This document shows, in pieces, positions 26,775 through 39,425 of a stretch of DNA of 64,000 nucleotides. Source of the stretch: Diprion similis (lineage: Eukaryota; Arthropoda; Insecta; Hymenoptera; Diprionidae); NCBI RefSeq assembly GCF_021155765.1, contig NC_060108.1, positions 18,625,025 through 18,689,024 of the forward strand. Reading direction: 5' to 3'. The notes under the pieces are model-generated. The model made no database searches. It saw nothing but the letters and a program-made list of their open reading frames with translations, and was not told the DNA's origin. The first letter of the stretch is position 1, and every line of letters starts with the position of its first letter. The position numbers and the translations under genes are program-made.

Positions 26775-29700
26775 ATGGATCTCGATCAGGCCACCTCCCA
26801 GCAAATATCCAACCCGGTAAGTGTCCACAATTATCATTTCTGATCTCTTGAACCGTCGTAGGTGCTCAGATTTTCCGATATATTGACCGTTGAGTCGGTT
26901 TTCTCTTGACAACCTCGGCGAGAGACGCGAATTTTTCTAAGTCCCAAAATGGCGTCTGCGGCTAAGTCCCCACGTAGCACGATGTCACAAGATGTTGCGA
27001 GCAATCTACGGACCTTACATTGCTATTTCGAACGTTCATCGACCCCCAGCTTGGCCTGTCCCGTACTACAAACGTTCTCGAGCTTATGAGCTATTCTGAT
27101 TGTCTCATTCGTTTTCAATTTCAGGAGAAACGAGCCAAGGAGAACAGCAGTGCGGCCGGGAATCATGGAGGTAAGATTCCCGATCCTCTTTCCCCTTTGC
27201 TACCCTCTACCTGGCTGCGATTCCCCTCCCCCGCTCTCCTGTTCCCTCAACTAGAATCACTTATCTCACTGCATCGTATGTCTACGCCGCGTCCGTTCAT
27301 CGCGTGCATCACCTCTGCTCGTCCGTAAATCTCCTGCACTTACGTGTAACGGGTATCCCGGTTGCAGGAACTCTCCCTCCCCTCCTTCTTTCCGTATGCG
27401 AAAACCTGTCCATAGTTTCGGCTATTATCTGGAAATACAGGATTCTTTGTTCCTTAGCTTTTTATTTTTATCAGTACCCTTATTACTCATAAGTAATTCA
27501 CTCTGAATAAACTCTGCCTCACCGACATTGATATCTTAATTCTAATTTGAAGCTTTTCTCAAGCTATGGTCGTATACTAAAGTAATAGTATGTATCATAT
27601 ACATCATATCTTGTTTCACTCTTTTTTTTACGTTAGACCAATACCAGACTCAACAAAACATTGCTTTAGTGTATTTTTTCCTCACTATTAGATTCCCATT
27701 TAAATGGCATGTCCAATGGGTATGACCACAAAAAAGAGCACAAGTCTGAGCATAGGGACAGGGATAAAGAGCGCCCACACAAATCCGAGCACAAAGATAA
27801 AGATAGAAGTAAGGACAAGGACAAAGAGCGTAGTCACAAAAGTGAACATAGGGACAAGGATCGGCATAAGCACAGTTCCGGTTCCTCCAAGGTTGGTATT
27901 ATTTTTTTTCTTTAGATTTTCATATGCTTTGATATCGCGTCGTTACAAATATTAATGCGTGACTTCAAAATTCCAGGATAAAGACAAGCATAGTAGCAGG
28001 GATAAAGACAAAACTAAGGAATCTGAAAAAGAAAAGAAAAGTAGTTCTTCCTCTAGCCGGGATAAAGATCATAAAAGTAGTTCAACCTCAAGCAAAGACA
28101 AGGACAGGGACCATCACAAGTCAAGTTCCACTTCGAAGGATAAAGAAAGTTCGCGAGAGAAGGATAAGCACAAGTCAAGCTCAAGTTCTAGCTCTCGGGA
28201 CAAGGATAAAACATCTTCTAAGGATAAGGACAAAGATAGAAAGCATTCTTCTGATAAAGACAAGGATCGGCATAGTTCCTCACATTCAACTACTGAAAAA
28301 GACAAACATCGGTCATCAGATAAAGACAAGCATAGCTCGGCTGACAAGGAGAAGCATCGCCACGATAAGGATAAGGATAAGGACAAAGACAAGGATCGTC
28401 GTCGTCAAGACAAAGAAAGATGTAAAGAGTTATGAAATTAGTATTTTGCAATTTTAAGTTTTATGTGCTGTCGAATCCTTCTTTTACATGGTCACACTTA
28501 CCGTTTCTTTGCTTCTGGTTCTCACAATTTGAAAATGAACTTTCAGCTAAACACAGAGATGAGAAGAAAGATAAAATCAAAGATGAGACAAAGATTAAAG
28601 TGGAACCAAAAACCGAGCCTGAGGTGGTTCCTAATCCAGAACCAGTGGTGAACCAAGATTATCAGTATCAAGTTGACCCTGTCAAGCATCAGGTAAAAGA
28701 GGTAGCTGTTGATTAATTCAATGTTTTTGTAATAATTGGCGCTGATGGTTCTTTCATCTATGTACAGTATCTTTCATAAAACTAAAATTTATCAGTGGCT
28801 CATCATTCACACATATATTTTATTGGAAAAATTAAAAATATTGATAAACTTTCATCGTTGCACACACAGACCTTTGATGATGATGATGATGATGACGACG
28901 ATGATAGTGGAGAGGAGCAGCCTCTTTATATTAAAGAGGAGGATGAAGGCGAGGAAGAGTGGAATAAAGATGCAACTATGGATTCGACAGATGCTAATGA
29001 CACAAGACTTTCTGATCTCCACAACACTACTATTAAAACTGAGGAGGAGTCTGAAGAGGATGTGCCTCTGGTAAATATCTATATCATATGCTATCCAGTT
29101 GATGTTCACTTTTAATATATCATTACAATTTCAGCAATTTCTTATTTACACAATGTAAATTTCTCAGTAATATCACTAAGTTTTAAAAGTTTGAATCAAC
29201 TTAGTCGGGATTATGTACTAATGAACACAAAGTGACAGTAGTTTGGCCTCTCCCAAGATTTTCAATAGACTTGATGTTTTCAGTGGAAAGACGGCCTTCA
29301 CTCTGGCAACCGGAACAAACCATCCTTGGCGGTACGTCGTCAGGCATGGCACGTTGTTCGTTGTTGTACATTTATATGTGTTTTATTCTAGCTATTAAAT
29401 ATAGAGGATATGGTAGACGTGTTCTCTCCTCAATATTTCAATAACTAGATGACACGGAACTGATGGTTCATTTTTTTTTTTTTTCACGTCACGTTTGATG
29501 TTGCTCCTCCTCCTTGTCAATTATTATTTATTCTTTTGTTTGCTAATCTACTTGACATCTGTTTGACTAAATTTTTTTTGTCTTGCAAAAGGTTAACTAG
29601 GAATGTTTTGAATTTTCCATTCAAGGCTGTTCAATTTAACCTAAATTCATGAACTGGAGTTGTTGAATAACGGAAATTTAATTCAGAATCTTGATAATAG

Positions 29701-32700
29701 TGTGGGAAATTCGATTTGTAACCTAGAATTTCCCTTGTAATTTTCTCGCAAATTCTTCCCTATTCCAAAAATATTGGTTGCTGGCAGCGGTATATTATAA
29801 CATACTAATGTTATGTCATTTCAAGACAAAAACCTTGATCGGTTGGGCAATTTTTTTTATCTACAAGTTACAAAAACTTGACAAAAACTCAGTGAGCAAT
29901 AATTTATTTTCCCCATTATGCTAGAGTTACTGACGATTTTGTCTTAATTCTGTAGTTGGTTTCTTATTACGAGATATGTATTACTTCCTATTAAGATTGA
30001 CATCTCTTACAACAGAATGTTAGAACAAACACCTCATCATCGATGATAAAAAGGAAAATGGAATCATCCGACGAGGAAGATATCCCTCTTTTGTCTCGCA
30101 AGAAGGTAAAAAAAGAATCTGCAAAGTTGAAGAAGAAAAAGAGGAAACATGCAGATGACGAAGAGGAAGAAGAGAATGACTATAAACAGGTATCTCAGCA
30201 TTCTTTTGCTTGCCCTGCTTTTTGAAATGTCAAATACCACCCTTTCCACTCTCACCCCAAAAATTGTAATGAAATTTTTCAGACCAAAGTAAAAAAGAAG
30301 GCCAACAAAACTGTAAAATCAGAAACGTCACCCAGAAAAAAGAAAGAGGAGGAACCACAGGAAGTCTGGAAATGGTGAGTTAAATGTATTTACTAATCAG
30401 TATAAGATTAATAGGTAGTAGTAGCAAATACTACTCTGGATTCATTGATTTCCTTTGAGCTGGTCCATTGAGACGTCTGTTGGAAAGCAGGAAGAGGTTG
30501 TCTTACTCTTCCCTCGTCTTTTCATCTATCATTGACATTTTCTAGCAAATGTGTAGTATACGAACCTAAATATAATGAGATTTAGTTTATTATATGTTAC
30601 GTATAGTCACTATATAGTTCCTACATCATGCTCACCAGAAAAAAGCCTCTAATGTTCCTAGTTGAAATCCAATATGGCCGTAGTCAGTGGAACCTGGGAT
30701 CGCCTGGATGCAGCATTTGTATTGCCCTTTCTGTGAAGTATGAATAGTTTATTAGTGAATAACGGGAAACTTTGCTACCCAAGATTGAATGAGATTGGTA
30801 CAATATTCACAAATACCATGTGCAAATCGCATCATCCTCTGATGTTTAAACATTCTGGGGTCCGTGCCGGCTTTAAAATCCAAATTTTGAGGTTATGTTA
30901 CTCTCGCACTTTGAATCACGTATCGCGATCCCGAACAATTCATCAATCTTTGCTGGTTATGGCTCATTCGAAAAGATTTAGGTAACATGATGAATAATAA
31001 TTTTTTTTATTTCAATTTTCTTTTCTTCTTAAAACATTTTAGGTGGGAGGAAGAAAAGAAAAATGATAGAACAAAATGGAACTTCTTAGAACACAAGGGT
31101 CCTGTATTTGCGCCGGATTACGAACCACTGCCACATGATGTGAAATTTTATTATAATGGCAAGGAGATGAAATTGAAACCAGAAACTGAGGAAGTGGCAA
31201 CTTTCTATGCACGAATGTTAGATCACGACTACACAACCAAGAAGATATTCAACACCAACTTCTTCACCGACTGGCGAGATGTGATGACTGAATCTGAGAG
31301 GTCCAAAATAATGGATTTGTCAAAGTGTAACTTCAAAGAAATGCATGCGTATTTTCTACAGAAAAGCGAAGAGCGGAAAGCAATGTCCAAGGAAGAGAAA
31401 AAGAAAATTAAGGAACAAAATGAGGAAATTCAAAAAGAATATGGGTTTTGCACCATTGACGGTCACAAAGAAAAAATAGGCAACTTCAAGATAGAACCAC
31501 CAGGTCTGTTCAGGGGCCGTGGTGAGCATCCTAAAATGGGAAAGCTGAAAAAACGGGTATGGGTTTTGACCAATAATATCTTCTTTCTTGTCGTGTTGTT
31601 TTAATAAAAGCCAGGATAGGTACGTCAGGATCGCAATCACTTGTTCCACTAAACTGTAAACATGTTTGTCAGTTTCTTTGAAAGGCAAAATTTTTTCCCT
31701 CCCTCCCGTGTAGATATATGTGATCAGCCAATTGACACAATAAGTTTGGGAATTTCAGGTGACTCCAGAAGATGTGTTGATTAACTGTTCCAAGGACTCT
31801 GTGATTCCGAAACCTCCACCTGGACATAAATGGCGAGAAGTCAGGCACGATCCTAATGTAACGTGGTTGGCATCATGGACAGAAAATGTACAAGGCCAGG
31901 TGAAATACGTTATGTTGAATCCTTCAAGTAAATTGAAAGGAGAAAAAGACTGGCAGAAGTATGAAATTGCCCGAAAACTAGCACAGTCAATTGATAAAAT
32001 CCGGGCTGAATATCGGGAGGACTGGAAGAGCAAAGAAATGCGCATCAGACAAAGAGCTGTTGCCTTGTACTTTATAGACAAGCTAGCTCTCAGGGCTGGA
32101 AATGAAAAGGACGAGGACCAGGCAGATACAGTAGGCTGTTGTTCTCTGCGAGTTGAACACATTTCTCTACATGAGCATAAAGATGGCAAAGACTTTGTAG
32201 TAGTGTTTGATTTTCTGGGTAAGATATACTTTCAAAAGTTATGTAACTATACATATACGTAATATGCATGTGTATATGTGTTATATATGATACTTTGCAC
32301 AATGGATCAGCTTATTTCACTCCAGTGCTGTTGTTGAAATAACTCGGCGTTTTTATTTTTCATTTAGGAAAAGATTCAATCAGGTATTACAATGAAGTAC
32401 CTGTGGAGAAACGTGTTTTCAAAAATCTGCAACTTTTTATGGAAAATAAGTCACCTGGTGATGATCTTTTCGATCGCTTGAACACTACAGTCATGAACAA
32501 ACACTTGAACGAACTAATGGAGGGCCTTACTGCTAAAGTGTTCAGAACTTACAACGCGTCTTGGACGCTACAGCAACAGCTTGAAAAATTAACGAATGCT
32601 GACGATACGGTGGCTGAAAAAATATTAGCGTATAATAGAGCGAACAGGGCCGTAGCTATTTTGTGTAACCATCAACGGGCTGTCCCAAAAACCCATGCCA

Positions 32701-33243
32701 AGTCAATGGAAAATCTAAAGGCAAAGATTGTAGCCAAGAAAGAAGCTATAAGCGAAGCAGAGATGCAGGTCAAAGATGCAAAACGTGATGCCAAACATGG
32801 CTCTGTAAAGGAGAAAGTGTAAATATCTGTTCATTCTTTCTTTAAGTTTTTTTTTTTTTCACCTTACGTAAAATACTCAATAACATGTTTATGAATATGC
32901 AGGGTATATGAAAAGAAGAAGAAAACGTTAGATCGACTTAGAGAACAGTTGGCTAGACTGGAAGTCCAAGCTACAGACCGAGAGGAAAATAAAGAAATCG
33001 CTCTAGGAACATCCAAGCTAAACTATTTGGACCCTCGGATTAGTGTCGCGTGGTCAGTTACTTAAAATTTCAATTGCATTTCCTATATCGTATTATAACT
33101 GTTACATAGGGTGATCAATGTAATATATAATTTTTTACAGGTGCAAGAAATATGATGTTCCAATTGAAAAAATCTACAACAAGACTCAGAGAGACAAGTT
33201 CAGGTGGGCTATAGACATGGCCGGTCCAGAATACATCTTTTAA
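26775..33243 (+). CDS. Top1: DNA topoisomerase I (type IB)
   Basis: Relaxes supercoils in front of replication and transcription by a reversible single-strand break through a 3'-phosphotyrosine. Fourteen exons: 26775-26816, 27125-27170, 27692-27891, 27977-28421, 28547-28692, 28870-29070, 29284-29331, 30016-30189, 30283-30374, 31043-31556, 31759-32218, 32368-32818, 32903-33052, 33141-33243. They total 3072 nt, 1023 residues. The first ~450 residues are an extremely charged Lys/Asp/Ser/His tail with nuclear-localisation patches and two acidic blocks. The core begins [34 protein letters not shown] contains the catalytic Arg and Lys environment. SKLNYLDPR near the end contains the nucleophile, about Tyr981. 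Exon 29284-29331 (48 nt) is short and low-complexity, so it is the least certain piece. Confidence 0.95.
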
Positions 33244-34473
33244 CCCCGGAATGAATGTTGATGTTTACCGTGTCCCTACCCTGTTGGGAAATCGAATTCT
33301 ACCAACTCAACAGCATTGCAGTTCTTAGTGAATTTTATTTTAGTAAAACGCGAGAATACATACTTTTTTACGTTCACAATCACAAACATCCATCTTGATA
33401 CATTATGTGTTACGGTAACAAATCACATAGCTGGTGTACTGAACTTCAACTTAGAGAATTTATACATATGTAATGTAATTAGTACGCTAATTATACATTT
33501 TTAGTCGACACGGGTCCACAGCAATATATCCGCAGAACGTAACTAATGAAAGATATTATGCATGTGTTCGACTTCATATTCTGCTCGTCATTGGGTTTAA
33601 AAAACCAATAGGTACTTACAGATCTATACTCAATACGATCATGCATAGAATAATTGAAACACGCTACGGAATCTGAAAACATTCCACAGGGTTCGGTGTC
33701 GGCCGTATTGGAGAAACCAGTGTCGACCCGTGTCTTCTACTCATTAGTTATTCAAAGTACATACATAATAATTAATCGCTCTACCGATGAATTCCATTGG
33801 TGTGCTGCTGCTGCTGCAAAACAATCGAGGTCACGCAGCAACTTCTGAAATTTAGGTTTGATCCTTAGGTTTAATCAAAACCTAATCTTAACCTTAACTA
33901 ATTTAGACAAAATTTTATGTGAGTGTGCATTAGACGAATATATAGTGTAAATAAGAAGTGATCTGCATTAAGATTCTTTGTATTGTACTTGTATTATAAC
34001 AATCAAGACACATCGATTACTTGAAAGCGTCTGTTTCTTGACGTATGAACGTAGGTCAATTATATTTCTTATCAGTCTTTTTCATCATATTGATGCCGTT
34101 GCTTTTTCATACTGCAGCTTCAAGGACCCTCCTTTAAAATTTGATACCTACAATTTACACGAAGCTGCGTTCATTCGTTGATTACGGGGGTGGCCAGATG
34201 CGGATATAAAATTAACGAATTACGGAGAAAATTAAAGACAGTAACACAATATGTACTGAAAATTTTAAGCTGCGCGGACGTGTTGATTTCCGCACGGTTA
34301 AACTACTCGACGATCAAACTGATACAATTTTGTTCATCACCTTAGTTAGATTTATCTGAATCATGACTGCGATTTGAATGAGGTGTCGGAGCAAGTGGCC
34401 TCCCGTATTTTTAGTTTAGTCGTATCTAAGCCCGTAGGAGTAAGATAAATAGTATAGGATGATTATGATAAAA
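33244..34473. other. Intergenic downstream of Top1
   Basis: AT-rich sequence that should include the Top1 3' untranslated region. No plausible exon with conserved protein features was seen; the short open frames here have no codon or motif support. Confidence 0.5.
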
Positions 34474-34997
34474 ATGTATCGACTTCAAGTCATTGAAATT
34501 GTCCGAAGCCTAAAATTTCAAGTTTGGGTGAGCGGCTTTCAATTGCGCGAGCTCCGTCAGCTCTATCGTGCGTGCCGTCGTTGGGCGGTGACGTACACAC
34601 ATTGAAATTTTTCACAAAATCTAGAATAGTTAACAGCAACAAAAATAAGTATATTATTAATGTAATAAAGGCTCGAATCTTCGTACTTGTTCTTCTGGTA
34701 TGTTGCTGACAATGAGAGTCAGACTCCCGTGAATCATCAGTATGCGTGTGTTTTGAGATATTGCTGTTTCTGTATATTACAGGAATTATAATAAAATTCA
34801 CAATAGTGTACAGTGACGATGCATGTCTATGGATTGTAATTCCCCTTGCACTGATGGTAGCTATTGCCAAGTAAGATAACAAAATAATATTCTATTAATT
34901 TATTTCTTCGTTAATATTTGAACAATGATTCATTACATTATTAACACTGAAAAATTTCCACATTTATAGAGTGCAAATGGTTCTTTATATTCGTTAA
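34474..34997 (+). CDS. Tentative small two-helix membrane protein
   Basis: Not recognised. A three-exon model, 34474-34527, 34758-34870 and 34970-34997, gives 195 nt and 64 residues. The first 18 residues are basic. Two strongly hydrophobic segments follow: ILLFLYITGIII, then after a short YSDDA loop CLWIVIPLALMVAIA, ending in a short basic tail. Such a layout fits a small integral membrane protein. The second donor/acceptor pair (AA/GTAAG, TTTATAG/A) is good. The first donor (TGG/GTGAGC) is good, but its acceptor ends in GAG rather than CAG/TAG, which is rare, so the start exon is uncertain. An alternative acceptor TTACAG at 34788 would need a different first exon. The gene would converge on ATP synthase d, whose 3' untranslated region probably overlaps it. 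Confidence 0.35.
34899..34904 (-). promoter_or_regulatory. Candidate poly(A) signal of ATP synthase d
   Basis: AATAAA on the minus strand about 200 nt past the ATP synthase d stop codon. If used, the transcript overlaps the end of the tentative plus-strand gene at 34474-34997. Confidence 0.4.
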
Positions 34998-35105
34998 ATA
35001 TTATCAATGGAAATTGATGATGTGGAGTGTTACAATTTCTCAGTGTGCAGTATAATACCTGCAGTTTAACTTTGGACTATACTGAAAGCAAGTGTTGCAA
35101 TTGCA

Positions 35106-36247
35106 TCACTCTTCAGCAAGCTTTTTGAGTTCTTCTTCAGTGTACTCGACGTCTTCGGTATGTGGCCAGAAGGTTGGTTTATCCAATGGTCTCAAAGCAT
35201 CGTCAGGATAAGCATCAGCAAAGTCTTCCAAGGTCATCTCTTCGAAAGGAAGAAGGCTTCTAATCTTTTTCAATTCAGCTTCATGGTTTTGGATACGCTG
35301 GTTTGATTCTTCGACAAATTTCTTTATCTCAACTGACTGAAATAGAAGCAGTCCTTCATTATATCAGTACTGTAAGTGGGTGAGAAGCTAGAACTAAGAA
35401 CTGCTGAAAAGGTTTGTGATTTATTTGATATTTTCTCTTGGCATCCTCATGTAACACTATGATTGCATATCTTACCACTTCCTTTTCTTGTGCTTCCACA
35501 GCTGAGGTATATTTATCTTCGGGATAAGGAATCTTCAAGCTTTCAAATTCCTTCTGAAATTTGTCCACCAACCCAGCGGCAGGAATGTTTTTTTTGTAAT
35601 AGGCCCAATCGAATTTTGGTAAAGTTTCAGGATTGGCTTGCATGCTATAATGACGAATATCTATTGAAAGTCTCAAGTGAAATATAATTACCAAGTTTGT
35701 AAGCGGTACCAAAAGGGAAAAAACCACTTGGTCCATATCCTATCAGTTCCGTGAAAAGGACTTTGATTAAATACGAGACAATACAGTTTTCAATAGAAAA
35801 CCAGAGAGGAATCTTATAACAAATGTTACGAATTTTAATTGTATTGCCACAAAACTAACAAGGAGCAATTTTGTTTGCACTAAATTATAACCAACGAAAG
35901 AAGTAGAAAAAAGAATTTGACTTTCTTGTATGTGTGACAAGTGCATTTTAACAGGTATTTGAAGTAGTAGAATGGCCTTAAACTTAAATCCGAAATTATT
36001 CCAGGTCACTGCTATTGTTGCAGGACAATTTAGATACATTTTTGGTTAGTGGCGTATTGTGAAAATTTGTTACATAATGATTAAAAATTTGTCAGTGAAG
36101 ATTATGGAGCCGAAATTGATTTACTAACCGACGAAGATACTGGTCAGACTTGGCCTTGAAAGCTAGAAAATTTGGCTTTTGGGCCTCCGGAACTCTTTCG
36201 GCAATCGCTGCCCAGTTTATCGTAGGTCCAGCAATTCGACGTGCCAT
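35106..36247 (-). CDS. ATPsynD: ATP synthase subunit d, mitochondrial
   Basis: Peripheral-stalk subunit of the F1Fo ATP synthase in the inner mitochondrial membrane; it helps hold the catalytic head still while the rotor turns. Three exons read leftwards: 36247-36129, 35644-35476 and 35336-35106, totalling 519 nt and 172 residues, the normal family length. The start MARRIAGPTINWAAIAERVP is typical of insect subunit d. Further landmarks are KFDWAYYKKNIP, the KFQKEFESLKIPYP stretch and the acidic C-terminal segment with FWPHTE. Exon boundaries regenerate LRR/MQA without a frame break. It lies head-to-head with TTC19, another mitochondrial inner-membrane protein gene, 468 bp away. Confidence 0.95.
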
Positions 36248-36715
36248 TTTGCAAATTATTATTCAGATCCTGCCGCAGCACTCGGAGAACTTGAAAGAAA
36301 CCAATATGGTTCCGGCCTGTGATGGAACCAGGGGGAACGAAACGACCAGGGTCCGGTTCGATTAAAACTCGCACGATTGCCAGTCGACGTGATGCTACTA
36401 CAATCGACCATCGATATGGTCGCGATCGTCACAATATAATCGCACGGTATGCTCAAACATTTTGTCTTTATTCAGAAAAAACCGGGATATTTGGTAGTAT
36501 GTAATTTGTAATTTTACTTGTCGATTATTTATCGGATCCGACTGTGAAAGTTTGCGTTACATTATCGTTAGCCAAAATGAAACCCAATAGCGGCATTATT
36601 TAGACATTTTGAAATTGATTGCATGTTATTTTGCAAATCTTCATGATGAAAAACTTATGAAAAGTAATGACGTCTTATTTTGCACTCTCAATTGACTGTT
36701 CATTTCAGAACTGAA
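36248..36715. promoter_or_regulatory. Divergent promoter region, ATPsynD / TTC19
   Basis: 468 bp between two head-to-head genes for mitochondrial proteins. It contains CATCGATA at 36409-36416, a 7/8 match to the fly DRE (TATCGATA), embedded in the near-palindrome CCATCGATATGG. A splice acceptor (TTCATTTCAG) just before the TTC19 start suggests a 5'-leader intron on that side. Confidence 0.5.
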
Positions 36716-38108
36716 ATGACCTCAGAAAAATTATTGTTTGGTATATTAAAGTTATGTGGAAGGAGAATTGCTTACAATTCCGGTTCATATAGACCGGGGT
36801 CGTCGTGGATTCGTTGTGCGGGAAATAGAAATTTTAGAAGGTGTGTTCCGGACCTTGAAACAATTCGACAGCACCATAACCGCCAAAAATCTAACCATCG
36901 TCTACAATTTATCGTCGGAGGAAATGCACTGTTTTTCGGATTATTCGGTCCCGATGAATCGGACGACGAAAAAATCCCGGATTACATTATGACCATGAAA
37001 CGATCTATAGTAATGATACAGGTGAAAAATGATATCTGTCGAACGTAGCAGACGATTTTATATTTCAGGTTATGTCATGTTATTTCGCAAGTGATATTTA
37101 TCGCAATTCACTATGATTGTTGTACTCTTGGCACACCCTGATTTCAATTAATTTCAGAAAGGAGAATTCAAAAAAGCGGAGCAGATGCTGCACTTAGCTC
37201 TTCGCCAAGCTCAGGATCTTCAGAATCACCAGGCAGTCACATATATCTATGACTTGATGGCGAATTTGGCCTTTGACCTTGGAGAGTACAAAAAAGCAGA
37301 GGCTCTCTTTGTCTCTGTAATGCAGAGGCTGATATCAAGTGGAACGCCAGAAAATAATATAAAGATTCTACACATGAGTTTAAAAATGGCTAAGATATTT
37401 GAACATCAAGGGGATACTGGGTCAGAATGCTACTGTGATTAATCATACTTCTCATTTTGAAATGTCAGTGTAAACATTCGGCAGAATTATGATAATTTAT
37501 TATGCCTCTTCTTTTCTTAATAGAAAGGCAGAGGATGGATATACTTTTTGTCTAAAGCATCTCCAAGACAAGGTAGACCAGGGGACTGAGGACGAAGACG
37601 TTATTATTCTTTGGGCAATGACCATGGATTGGTACGCCAGACTGCTTTTGACTCAGTCAAAGCATGACAAGGCATTTGAATACTTTCTCAAAGCGTATGA
37701 AGTGTCACTAAAAATCAATGGAGAGAAGCACGAGCAAACTGCTGTCCTCTTGAATGACCTCGGCACAATAAGTTTCATGAAAGGAGATAACAATGGAGCG
37801 ATCGACTATTTAACCAAAGCGACAGAAATCGGTGATTAACAGATTTCAATTAACCATAGGTTTTCTTCCAAGCACTTCCACTCATACTGATTTTCAAATT
37901 TCATCAAGCAGGAAAGGACTTACCAGAGATGGAAGAACTCGGCTCGATTCATGTCAATCTGGGAAATGTTTTCATGAAAAAAGGTCTTTATGATGCAGCT
38001 AAAAAATCATGTCAGGAAGGCTGGAGGTTGTCAAAATCTCGGAAAAATAGAGAGTCTTTGGTAGAAGCAAACGATTGCCTGGATGAAATTAACAAACTAG
38101 TCTCTTAG
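36716..38108 (+). CDS. Ttc19: TTC19-like tetratricopeptide protein, mitochondrial
   Basis: TTC19 is an inner-membrane protein that binds respiratory complex III and clears Rieske-protein fragments from it. Exons 36716-37021, 37158-37420, 37524-37831 and 37912-38108 join to 357 residues. The N-terminus is rich in Arg and poor in acids, as in a presequence. A short hydrophobic segment (FIVGGNALFFGLFG) is the likely membrane anchor, followed by the DESDDEK acidic linker. The rest is a run of TPR repeats, for example KGEFKKAEQMLHLAL, LGEYKKAEALFVSVM, HDKAFEYFLKAYEVS and GDNNGAIDYLTKATEI. I chose the ATG at 36716 because an acceptor site lies 9 nt upstream and the frame matches; an ATG-like start further upstream would fall in the presumed intron. 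Confidence 0.88.
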
Positions 38109-39425
38109 ATTCACGTATGTAGCAAGTGTTTTATGAACATTTGTTATTTTGGTGAGTTGATACTTCGTATTATTTATTTGTAGTGTCATTATTGAACAGA
38201 AATGTACAGTCCGAGATTATTGAAAAATATATGTTAAGCAGTCAATATTTGGAAACAATTCAACATCAGTTGTAGTAACAATTATTCTTTAGAACAGTAC
38301 CAACAATTCTGTTTCAACTCCTTTATTTCAATAACTTTCCATGTTTAAGAAATTCAGCTCCTAAAACAGTTGACTACTGTAGAACTTATCAGTCGATATG
38401 AGTCTAAAGTTCCTAATACCAATGCAATGATATATTTTTAAGATAAATCGCTTTGTCACTTCCTCAGAATTGTCTGAAAGTCATTAAACAAGCAAAACGT
38501 CCTGATAGTTTGCACTGAAAAGTCTTTTTGAAGTCACAAAATAGTGATTTTTTAAAATGTTTCGTTACATTAACATTAGTTCAATATTTATTAATATTTG
38601 GCACCTAGTATGTTTTTGGTCAGGCACTACTTTGCTTTGACCTTACTGATACTCAATAACAGATAATGTCAAACGTGCAATTATATACACTGAAGATGCC
38701 ACATTACAAGTGCATCATAAAATCTCAAGCAAATTTTGCTTAGTATGTGTTAATATGATCGAATATTCTTGCTTCCAAGCAATTAGCCTCAAATAAGTAT
38801 TTGAAAGATTATTTACTGAAGAACCATATTTCCAATTTAACATGCGAATGTTAAAACAATGACGAGTTCCATTTAATTATTAAACATCAGTACAGATTGT
38901 AGTTCAACTTTAATGTCGTGTGATGTATGCGTAAATATTCTCAATTTGATAATGACTATAATAATTATTACAGCAACTAGATTGCACAGGAATTTGTTTT
39001 CAAGTCATAGCTAAATTTCGTCTGAGTCTACTTATACTTATATAAAAATAAATTATACACGGTTGAAATCCGCGAGCCTTGCAGCTACTCACATCTCTTG
39101 ATATTGAACAAATCTCAAAAATTTTAATCACATAATCTTCAAGAATTGTTCCCAATGTATAGCCGTATATAAAAAAAATGTGTAAAGTATGAAAAATATT
39201 AACAACGAAAAATATCCTTTCTAATAATGAAACTACAAATATCCCATGTAGCTAGATTAGGTAAAAGTACATTGTCGCTAGTCGAAAAATCATAGTCACT
39301 AATTACATTACTCCCTTTACAATTATTAGCAGCTCAAAATGATATCTTGAAAAAAATACTTTTCTAACATTTGCAAGAAAATTTTCAACAGATACATGTA
39401 CTGCATACGGTCACTTTATCACTAT
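38109..39425. other. Intergenic between convergent TTC19 and ZIP7 genes
   Basis: 1.3 kb of AT-rich, non-coding DNA between two facing stop codons. It probably consists of the two 3' untranslated regions. Nothing else stands out. Confidence 0.55.

Noticed and set aside
28114-28392. Minus-strand Ser/Leu-rich open frame in topoisomerase I.
   Set aside because: It is the mirror of the repetitive Lys/Asp/Ser-rich coding exon on the plus strand.
33654-33848. 64-codon frame with an Ala run downstream of Top1.
   Set aside because: Short, no splice partners, and composition like simple sequence in a 3' untranslated region.
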